Shown in pieces: positions 1-4,778 of a DNA stretch of 5,109 nucleotides (its first letter is position 1; each line of letters opens with the position of its first letter). Both the position numbers and the translations under genes were made by a program. A model generated the notes under the pieces. It was not told the origin of the DNA, did not search any database, and worked only from the letters and a program-made list of their open reading frames with translations. Source of the stretch: an uncultured Pseudorhodobacter sp. (GTDB lineage Bacteria > Pseudomonadota > Alphaproteobacteria > Rhodobacterales > Rhodobacteraceae); the NCBI GenBank assembly GCA_945957495.1, contig CAMFLG010000271.1, forward strand, positions 1 through 5,109, in the 5' to 3' direction.

Positions 1-282
1 GTCGCCCAAAAACGACCGGATCGCGCGCAGCATGGTCGATGCGGCGGCATTGCCACCGCGCATCACATCGCCATAGGCGGCTTCGGCAGAATCGTTCCAG
101 TGCCAGGTGTCGTCAAACGCCTCAATCTGCGCGGCAGAGTCATTGCCCGACGGCCCCTTGAACAGCACGTTGTAACTGGCGTTCGAATTGAACGGCGGGT
201 CCAGATAGATCAGGTCCACAGTTTCGTCCCGGATGCTGTCGCGCAGCACTTTCAGGTTGTCGCCGTAATACAGATGATTCAT
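1..282 (-). CDS. Site-specific DNA methyltransferase (beta-class, N6-adenine/N4-cytosine type), N-terminal fragment
   Basis: The reading frame runs from an ATG at 282-280 to the left edge, so only the first 94 residues are visible. The protein begins MNHLYYGDNLKVLRDS and continues to TVDLIYLDPPFNSNASYN. D28-P-P-F31 is the catalytic motif IV of amino-methyltransferases, which transfer a methyl group from S-adenosylmethionine to adenine N6 or cytosine N4. Its position near the N-terminus, before any AdoMet-binding FxGxG motif, is the order of beta-class enzymes such as Type III Mod subunits. The FxDTWHW stretch (about residues 56-62) also recurs in this family as I remember it. The start is firm: an in-frame TGA lies at 306-304 with no other start codon between, and a G-rich ribosome binding site precedes the ATG. 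The gene diverges from thiBPQ. Target sequence and any restriction partner cannot be told from this fragment. It is not the CcrM type, whose N-terminus differs. Confidence 0.88.
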   Translation of the reverse strand, partial: MNHLYYGDNLKVLRDSIRDETVDLIYLDPPFNSNASYNVLFKGPSGNDSAAQIEAFDDTWHWNDSAEAAYGDVMRGGNAAASTMLRAIRSFLGD

Positions 283-287
283 CCCGC

Positions 288-302
288 CCCCGAAGGTCGG
301 GG
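288..302 (-). promoter_or_regulatory. Hairpin over the methyltransferase ribosome binding site
   Basis: The bases CCCCGA (288-293) and TCGGGG (297-302) are perfect complements separated by three bases. In the minus-strand transcript this makes a 6-bp hairpin that ends six bases before the start codon and buries part of the G-rich stretch (283-292) that would serve as the ribosome binding site. It could dampen translation of the methyltransferase. The structure is seen; the effect is inference. Confidence 0.4.
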
Positions 303-444
303 TTCAGCCCGACTCTGCCCACACACCAAACCGCAAAACCCTTAACATCACGTTAGCCGCGCCCCCACCGCACCGCAACCGCGCCTGGGCGGGTCTGCCG
401 CTGACTGATTCGCAAAACAAGGTTAACGCCCCGCCCCGCCGCGC

Positions 445-480
445 GACGTATGCCTGTTTGACATACGTTTGGCATACGTC
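445..480. repeat. Perfect 10-bp inverted repeat with 16-bp spacer
   Basis: GACGTATGCC (445-454) and GGCATACGTC (471-480) are exact reverse complements. The right arm is also the second unit of the 11-bp tandem array, so the inverted repeat adds one oppositely oriented copy of the CATACGT core (446-452). It could be a dyad operator or form a hairpin in RNA. It is not followed by a T tract, so a terminator is unlikely. Confidence 0.75.
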
Positions 481-502
481 AGACATTCGTAAAACATACG
501 TT
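459..502 (+). repeat. Four tandem 11-bp repeats, core CATACGT
   Basis: Four consecutive 11-base units lie at 459-469, 470-480, 481-491 and 492-502. Their cores CATACGT, CATACGT, CATTCGT and CATACGT begin at 462, 473, 484 and 495, so the period is exactly 11 bp and only the third core differs, by one base. An approximate consensus is TGACATACGTT. The spacing puts each copy on about the same face of the DNA helix, as in arrays bound by a regulator or by an iteron-type protein. A TTGACA hexamer at 458-463 overlaps the first unit, but no convincing -10 element follows it. The array lies about 90 bases before the riboswitch and about 160 bases before the methyltransferase start, so either gene could be its target. 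Confidence 0.8.
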
Positions 503-560
503 GGCTTTCCGCCCGCTGCGCCGATTAACACAGCGTTCCCAAACACTTGCAAAGCCCCTC

Positions 561-588
561 TTGCGCCCGCCGCGCAATGCCCTATCCT
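561..588 (+). promoter_or_regulatory. Possible sigma-70 promoter of the thiBPQ operon
   Basis: TTGCGC (561-566) and TATCCT (583-588) are separated by 16 bases and resemble weak -35 and -10 elements (three and four of six consensus bases). The predicted transcription start would fall at about 594-596, exactly where the first stem of the TPP aptamer begins, so the riboswitch would sit at the extreme 5' end of the mRNA. The hexamers are poor matches, and the placement is the main argument. A start further upstream is not excluded. Confidence 0.3.
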
Positions 589-593
589 TCACC

Positions 594-689
594 GTACCTC
601 GGGGTGCCATCGGTCGAAAAACCGCTGGCTGAGATGCGAAAGCGGACCCGTTGAACCTGAACCGGATCATACCGGCGGAGGGAAGGTGC
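594..689 (+). ncRNA. TPP riboswitch aptamer (THI element)
   Basis: This has the conserved THI-box blocks in order: CTCGGGGTGCC (598-608), GGCTGAGA (627-634), ACCCGTTGAACCTGA (646-660), CCGGATCATACCGG (662-675) and GCGGAGGGAA (675-684). CTGAGA (629-634) is the pocket for the pyrimidine ring of thiamin pyrophosphate, and the GCGGAGGGA region belongs to the pyrophosphate-binding arm. Stems that can be drawn: P1 594-599 with 684-689; P2 602-605 with 646-649; a short hypervariable P3 611-614 with 621-624; P4 656-658 with 679-681; P5 662-665 with 672-675. It lies directly upstream of a thiamin transport operon, the usual place for this riboswitch. Binding of TPP should lower thiBPQ expression. No terminator hairpin with a T tract follows, which suggests control of translation initiation. 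Confidence 0.96.
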
Positions 690-734
690 ATGGATTTCTC
701 CATCCCCGACCATTTCCGTCGCACCATGGAGAGA
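685..734 (+). promoter_or_regulatory. Riboswitch expression platform with thiB ribosome-binding-site sequestering helix
   Basis: Two exclusive folds can be drawn. In one, 695-703 (TTTCTCCAT) pairs with 726-734 (ATGGAGAGA), nine base pairs with one G-U, burying the thiB ribosome binding site GGAGAG (728-733). In the other, GGTGC (685-689) pairs with GCACC (721-725) and ATGGA (690-694) pairs with TCCAT (699-703), leaving the ribosome binding site free. The second fold uses the 3' strand of aptamer stem P1 (684-689), so TPP binding, which stabilises P1, should favour the first, closed fold. The complementarities are read directly; the switching logic is inference. Confidence 0.6.
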
Positions 735-737
735 CTG

Positions 738-1715
738 ATGAAACGACACCTCCTTGCTGCGGGCCTGCTGACCATCGCAACCTCTGCGCTGGCCGAAACC
801 CCCGTGCTGACTGTGCTGACCTATGACAGCTTTACCTCGGAATGGGGCCCCGGCCCCGCCATCAAGGCCGGTTTCGAAGAAACCTGCGGCTGCACGGTGA
901 ATTTTGTCACCGCAGGCGACGGCGCCGCCGTTCTGGCCCGGCTGAAACTGGAAGGCGCCACCACCGACGCCGATGTCGTGGTGGGCCTGGATACCAACCT
1001 GACCGCCGATGCCGCCCCCCTGTTCGCGCCCATCGCGGCCACACCGAACACCCTGCCGGTCCCCTTTGCCGATGCCAGGTTCGTTCCCTTCGACTGGGGC
1101 TGGTTCGCCTTTGTCTATGACAATACCAAACTGACCACCCCCCCGAAATCCTTCGAGGAATTGGCGGCATCGAACCTGAAGATCGTGATCGAGGATCCGC
1201 GCTCTTCCACCCCCGGGCTGGGCTTGCTGATGTGGGTCAAGGCCGCCTACGGGAGCCGCGCGCCACAGATCTGGGCGGATCTGGCCGACAATATCGTCAC
1301 CGTCACCCCCGGCTGGTCTGAGGCTTACGGCATGTTTCTGCAGGGTGAGGCCGACATGGTGCTGTCTTACACCACCTCGCCCGCCTATCACCTGATCGCC
1401 GAGAAGGACGCCAGCAAGTCCGCGGCCCTGTTCGATGAGGGCCACTACCTGCAGGTCGAGGTGGCGGGCAAGGTCGCCAGCACTGATCAGCCCGCGCTGG
1501 CCGATGCCTTTCTGACCTATCTGACCTCGGACGCCGCGCAGACGGCGCTGATCACCACGAACTGGATGTATCCGGCCAACATGCCCGCCGCTGGCCTGCC
1601 CGCCGGGTTTGAAACCCTGATCCAACCGGGCAAGTCCCTGCTTTTGACTGCGGACGAGGCGCAATCCCTGCGCGCCCCGGCGATTGAGGAATGGCAAACC
1701 GCCCTGTCGAAATAA
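738..1715 (+). CDS. thiB: Thiamin ABC transporter, periplasmic substrate-binding protein ThiB (TbpA)
   Basis: ThiB captures thiamin, thiamin phosphate and TPP in the periplasm and delivers them to the ThiP/ThiQ importer. From the ATG at 738 the protein is 325 residues, close to the 327 of E. coli ThiB. It opens with a typical signal peptide (MKRHLLAAGLLTIATSALA, likely cut after A19). It then follows the family closely: LTVLTYDSF, EWGPGP (35-40), the paired cysteines CGC (50-52), ADVVVGLD (78-85), EDPRSSTPGLGLL (152-164), GWSEAYG (192-198), LSYTTSPAYH (209-218), EGHYLQVEV (234-242) and NWMYP (275-279). W36, W193, Y217 and W276 match positions I associate with the aromatic thiamin pocket. The start was chosen for the ribosome binding site GGAGAG at 728-733 and the signal peptide. 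In-frame ATGs at 690 and 726 would add 16 or 4 residues; 690 also has a good upstream GGAGG, but within the aptamer. First gene of thiBPQ, overlapping thiP. Confidence 0.96.
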   Translation: MKRHLLAAGLLTIATSALAETPVLTVLTYDSFTSEWGPGPAIKAGFEETCGCTVNFVTAGDGAAVLARLKLEGATTDADVVVGLDTNLTADAAPLFAPIAATPNTLPVPFADARFVPFDWGWFAFVYDNTKLTTPPKSFEELAASNLKIVIEDPRSSTPGLGLLMWVKAAYGSRAPQIWADLADNIVTVTPGWSEAYGMFLQGEADMVLSYTTSPAYHLIAEKDASKSAALFDEGHYLQVEVAGKVASTDQPALADAFLTYLTSDAAQTALITTNWMYPANMPAAGLPAGFETLIQPGKSLLLTADEAQSLRAPAIEEWQTALSK

Positions 1716-3235
1716 GGCCCGCCCTCGGGCTGGCCCTGTTCATCGCCGCGCTGATCCTTGGCAGCGCGGCGATGCTGCTTTTGCGTGCCGAAAGCTGGCG
1801 GCTTGCCCCCGCCGACTGGTCCGCCCTGCGCTTTACCGTGCTGCAAGCCGCCCTGTCGTCGCTGGTTTCGGCAACCCTCGCCATCCCGCTCGCACGCGCG
1901 CTGCACCGGCGGCGGTTCCGGGGGCGGTCGTTGCTGACCCGGCTGCTGGCGGCGCCTTTCGTACTGCCGGTGGTGGTGGCGGTTCTGGGGATTCTGGCGG
2001 TGTTTGGCCGCAGCGGCCCGGTGAACGCGGCCCTTGCCGCACTGGGCCTACCCCCCCTGTCGATCTTTGGCCTGCATGGGGTGGTTTTGGCCAATGTTTT
2101 CTTCAACTTGCCACTGGCCACCCGGATGTTGCTGCATGGTTGGCAGGCAATCCCGGCAGAGCGGTTCCGGTTGGCCGCCGCCCTGTCGATGCCGCAAAGC
2201 GCGCAGTTTCGCCACCTTGAACTGCCGATGCTGCGCGCCCAAATGCCCGGCATCCTGACGACGATTTTCCTGATCTGCCTTGCCAGTTTCGCCATTGCCC
2301 TGACCCTGGGCGGCGGGCCAAAGGCCAGCACGTTAGAGCTTGCGATCTATCAGGCGCTGCGGTTTGACTTTGACCTTGGCCGCGCGGCGCTGCTGGCCCT
2401 GATCCAGTTCGCGCTTTGCGCCGGGGTCACGATTGCCGCAGCCCGGCTGTCGCTGCGGCAAGGGTTTGGCGCCGGGCTGGACCGCGCCGCACCGCTGCCC
2501 GCGCCGGATGGCTGGCGCGCGCCCTTGGATGCTGCCGTGATCACGGCAGCGGTGCTGTTTCTGGGTGCGCCGCTTTTGGCGGTGATTGCGCAGGGCCTGC
2601 CGGGCCTGACCCATCTGCCGCCGGGGCTGTGGCAGGCCGCGCTGCGGTCGCTGGTGGTGGCACTGGTGTCGGCGCTGCTGGCAACAGTTGCCGCGCTGAC
2701 CTTGGCGCAGGCGGCGGCCCGGCGCCCGGCGCTGTGGATCGACCTTGCCGCGATGCTACCGCTATCAGCCTCGGGATTGGTTCTGGGCACCGGTTTGTTC
2801 CTGATGCTGCACCGCTTTGTGCCGCCCGCGCAAATGGCCCTGCCGGTGACGATGCTGGTCAACGCCACGCTGACCCTCCCCTATCTTTACCGGCTAATCC
2901 TGCCCGAGGCGCGGCAGGTCGTCGCCGATTATGACAGGCTGACGCAATCACTGGGCTTGCCCGCCGTCAGCGCACTGCGCTTTGTCATCCTGCCGCGCTT
3001 GTCGCGCCCTTTGGGCTATGGTGCCGGGATTGCGGCGGCGCTGTCGATGGGGGATCTGGGCGTGATCGCGCTGATTGCCGATGGCAACGGCGCGACGCTG
3101 CCCTTGCTGGTGCAACACCTGATCGGCGCCTACCGGATGGAGCAGGCGGCAGCGGCCTCATTGGTGCTGATTGGATTGAGTTTCGGGCTGTTCTGGATGT
3201 TCGACAGGATCGGGGGCTGGAATGCTGACGCTTGA
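1691..3235 (+). CDS. thiP: Thiamin ABC transporter, permease ThiP
   Basis: ThiP is the inner-membrane channel of the thiamin importer. It has 514 residues (E. coli ThiP about 536) and is an internally duplicated permease with two transmembrane domains in one chain. Hydrophobic segments are clear at about 12-32, 48-69, 87-106, 126-148, 187-206, 235-251, 281-300, 317-342, 355-375, 383-402, 443-463 and 487-505. Each half has the cytoplasmic EAA-type coupling loop that contacts the ATPase: about 152-181 (ending RHLELPML) and about 409-437 (SLGLPAVSALRFVILPRL). The stretches VAVLGILAVFGRSGP (97-110), NVFFNLPLATRMLL and LGGGPKASTLELAIYQAL (206-223) are characteristic of ThiP. The ATG at 1691 is the only possible start: an in-frame TGA sits two codons upstream and no other start codon follows nearby. 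The gene overlaps the end of thiB by 25 bases and has only GAGGA directly touching the ATG, so translational coupling to thiB is likely. Confidence 0.96.
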   Translation: MANRPVEIRPALGLALFIAALILGSAAMLLLRAESWRLAPADWSALRFTVLQAALSSLVSATLAIPLARALHRRRFRGRSLLTRLLAAPFVLPVVVAVLGILAVFGRSGPVNAALAALGLPPLSIFGLHGVVLANVFFNLPLATRMLLHGWQAIPAERFRLAAALSMPQSAQFRHLELPMLRAQMPGILTTIFLICLASFAIALTLGGGPKASTLELAIYQALRFDFDLGRAALLALIQFALCAGVTIAAARLSLRQGFGAGLDRAAPLPAPDGWRAPLDAAVITAAVLFLGAPLLAVIAQGLPGLTHLPPGLWQAALRSLVVALVSALLATVAALTLAQAAARRPALWIDLAAMLPLSASGLVLGTGLFLMLHRFVPPAQMALPVTMLVNATLTLPYLYRLILPEARQVVADYDRLTQSLGLPAVSALRFVILPRLSRPLGYGAGIAAALSMGDLGVIALIADGNGATLPLLVQHLIGAYRMEQAAAASLVLIGLSFGLFWMFDRIGGWNADA

Positions 3236-3914
3236 AAAGATCGTGCTGCGGCAAGAGTCGTTTCACCTGACCGCCGACTGGTCGGTCAACCGGGGCGCGC
3301 GCGTGGCGCTGATCGGGCCATCTGGCGCCGGAAAATCCAGCCTTCTCAATGCGATCGCCGGGTTCTTTGCGCCTGCTTCAGGGCGTATTCTGTGGCAAGG
3401 GGCAGATGTGACGCAGATGGCGCCCGGGGCGCGACCCTTTACCATCCTGTTTCAGGATCAGAACCTGTTCCCGCACCTGACCCTTGCGCAGAACCTAGGA
3501 CTTGGTCTTTCGCCCCGGCTACAGCTATCGCAGGACCAAAGGGCCGCGGTTGAGCAAGCCTTGGCGCGGGTTGGCCTGGCAGGGATGGGCGCGCAAAAGC
3601 CCGCGCAACTGTCAGGCGGGCAGCAAAGCCGGGCGGCACTGGCGCGGGCTTTGCTGCGGGCACGTCCAGTCTTGTTACTGGACGAACCTTTTGCCGCGCT
3701 TGGCCCGGCGCTGAAGATAGACATGCTGGATCTGGTGGATGAGGTCGCGCGCCTCACCGACGCCACCGTTCTGATGGTCACGCATGACCCCGCAGATGCC
3801 CGGCGCTTTGCCGACAAGACGGTTCTGGTCGCCGATGGCGTGGCGCAGGCCCCCGTGGCCACGGCAGAACTGTTCGCCAATCCGCCCGCCGCCTTGCAGG
3901 CCTATCTGGGCTGA
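3222..3914 (+). CDS. thiQ: Thiamin ABC transporter, ATP-binding protein ThiQ
   Basis: ThiQ hydrolyses ATP on the cytoplasmic side to drive thiamin import through ThiP. The 230-residue protein has the usual length and all core motifs: Walker A GPSGAGKS (32-39), Q-loop FQDQNLF (77-83, Q78), signature LSGGQQSR (130-137), Walker B LLLDEP (151-156, catalytic E155) and switch histidine H188 in VTHD. FQDQNLFPHLTLAQNLGLGL closely resembles the corresponding E. coli ThiQ segment. One departure is the D-loop, which reads AALGP (158-162) where most ABC ATPases have SALD; G161 is encoded by GGC, one base from an Asp codon. The start at 3222 overlaps the end of thiP by 14 bases, with GGGGG at 3212-3216 as ribosome binding site. 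It is the last gene of the operon, and the hairpin 14 bases downstream should end the transcript. The operon order B-P-Q matches that of enterobacteria. Confidence 0.96.
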   Translation: MLTLEKIVLRQESFHLTADWSVNRGARVALIGPSGAGKSSLLNAIAGFFAPASGRILWQGADVTQMAPGARPFTILFQDQNLFPHLTLAQNLGLGLSPRLQLSQDQRAAVEQALARVGLAGMGAQKPAQLSGGQQSRAALARALLRARPVLLLDEPFAALGPALKIDMLDLVDEVARLTDATVLMVTHDPADARRFADKTVLVADGVAQAPVATAELFANPPAALQAYLG

Positions 3915-3927
3915 AGACCGGGCAAAG

Positions 3928-3954
3928 AAAAACCCCGCACAGGGCGGGGCTTTT
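3928..3954. terminator. Bidirectional intrinsic terminator between thiQ and petC
   Basis: CCCCGC (3933-3938) and GCGGGG (3944-3949) form a 6-bp all-GC stem with a 5-base loop. On the minus strand the stem is followed directly by five T (complement of AAAAA at 3928-3932), a good Rho-independent terminator for the petABC transcript. On the plus strand it is followed by one C and then TTTT (3951-3954), a weaker but plausible terminator for thiBPQ. The hairpin sits in the 59-base gap between two convergent stop codons, so it probably serves both operons. Confidence 0.85.
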
Positions 3955-3973
3955 CAAGCATTTCTTCAGGTGC

Positions 3974-4759
3974 TTAGTGCAGCTTCTTGCCCTTGACGCC
4001 CGACCAAATCCGCTTGTTGGTCAGGTACAGCAGGGTGGACAGGAAAGCCAGGAACAGGACGGCGATAAAGCCTGCCTGCTTGCGCGCCATCATGTGCGGC
4101 TCTGCAGCCCACATCAGGAAGGCGGCCACGTCCTCAGACATATGAGTCACGTCATTCGGCGCGCCATCCGCGAATTCCACCTGACCATCCGAAAGGGGCG
4201 GCGGCATCTTGATGCGGCCACCGGGGAAGGTGTGGTTTTCGTAGAAAACGTTGCCAAATTCTTCGACTTCCTCACCAGTATAGCCGGTCAGGACCGAGGC
4301 GATGTATTCCGGCCCGCCGATGCCAAACAGGATCTGGTTGATGCCCAAACCATTCGGCCCCGAAAAGCCCTTGCGGGCCTTTGCCATCAGGCTGAGGTCT
4401 GGCGCACCGGCAGCGGTGTTGGCCGGGAAGAAATCGGTGGGCAGGCCCGCGCGATCTTCACCGGTTTCGGCGTCGGTGATGGTGAACTGCTTGGCATAGG
4501 CGCGCACCTGATCCATCGGCAGGTTCGGACCACCTTCGTCGGCAAGGGTCCGGATCGGCACGAATTTCAGGCCGTGGCAGGCAGAGCAAACCTCGGTGTA
4601 AACCTGAAGCCCGCGTTGCAGTTGGTTGCGGTCATAGGTGCCAAACGGGCCTTCGAACGAGAAGGCGAAGTCCGTCACGGAACCGCCTTCGTTGGCGGAG
4701 GCCGCCCCGGTCAGCACGGCGAGGGCACAGACAGCGCTGATTGCGATCTTGCGAAACAT
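3974..4759 (-). CDS. petC: Cytochrome c1 subunit of the ubiquinol:cytochrome c oxidoreductase (bc1 complex)
   Basis: Cytochrome c1 (petC, also fbcC) carries electrons from the Rieske iron-sulfur protein to soluble or membrane-bound cytochrome c. The 261-residue protein has a signal peptide (MFRKIAISAVCALAVLTGAASA, cut near A22), the heme c attachment site C58-S-A-C61-H62, and the likely sixth heme ligand M185 in RIKMPPPL. Also visible are the conserved stretches PDLSLMAKARKGFSGPNG, GGPEYIASVLTGY and DVAAFLMWAAEP. A single C-terminal membrane anchor (about 228-247) is followed by the positive tail NKRIWSGVKGKK, leaving the heme domain in the periplasm. The start at 4759 was chosen for the signal peptide and for AAGGAA nine bases upstream; longer in-frame starts lie inside petB. 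It is about 20 residues shorter than the R. capsulatus protein because the disulfide-bearing loop before the methionine ligand is missing. It lies 19 bases after petB in the same operon. Confidence 0.97.
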   Translation of the reverse strand: MFRKIAISAVCALAVLTGAASANEGGSVTDFAFSFEGPFGTYDRNQLQRGLQVYTEVCSACHGLKFVPIRTLADEGGPNLPMDQVRAYAKQFTITDAETGEDRAGLPTDFFPANTAAGAPDLSLMAKARKGFSGPNGLGINQILFGIGGPEYIASVLTGYTGEEVEEFGNVFYENHTFPGGRIKMPPPLSDGQVEFADGAPNDVTHMSEDVAAFLMWAAEPHMMARKQAGFIAVLFLAFLSTLLYLTNKRIWSGVKGKKLH

Positions 4760-4778
4760 CTCAGTCAGTTCCTTTCTG

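Larger units (their letters stand above)
283..593. other. Divergent non-coding region between methyltransferase and thiBPQ leader
   Basis: About 310 bases contain no credible gene; the short open frames on both strands are low-complexity and overlap the repeat array. The region must hold the promoters of both divergent units. Visible contents are a short hairpin at 288-302, a near-match to a CtrA box at 342-356, the repeat array at 445-502 and a weak promoter candidate at 561-588. The left part (about 310-445) is C-rich on the plus strand and shows nothing else I can interpret. The 445-502 segment is noticeably more AT-rich than its surroundings. Confidence 0.8.

Noticed and set aside
311..411. 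GANTC sites at 311-315 and 407-411 as CcrM methylation control
   Set aside because: Two five-base sites are expected by chance, and the adjacent methyltransferase does not look like CcrM.
458..486. TTGACA at 458-463 as the -35 box of a promoter
   Set aside because: The hexamer is perfect, but at 16-18 bp spacing the downstream hexamers match the -10 consensus at only two or three positions, and TTGACA is partly created by the 11-bp repeat.
459..502. CRISPR array
   Set aside because: The units are only 11 bp and directly adjacent with no spacers.
458..552. Small open frames on both strands across the repeat array, with repeated TYV residues in translation
   Set aside because: The repeated residues arise from the 11-bp DNA repeat, there is no ribosome binding site, and the repeats do not keep one reading frame.
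651..737. Upstream start for thiB at 651
   Set aside because: The ATG-like start lies inside the riboswitch core and would put a long non-signal extension before a clear signal peptide.
582..1697. Long minus-strand open frame (371 codons) opposite thiB
   Set aside because: It mirrors thiB in GC-rich DNA, has a low-complexity Gly/Arg/Gln-rich product with no recognisable domain, and the plus-strand thiB is unmistakable.
1552..2331. Minus-strand open frame (259 codons) across the thiB/thiP junction
   Set aside because: The Arg/Ala/Ser-rich product has no motifs and lies opposite two confidently identified genes.
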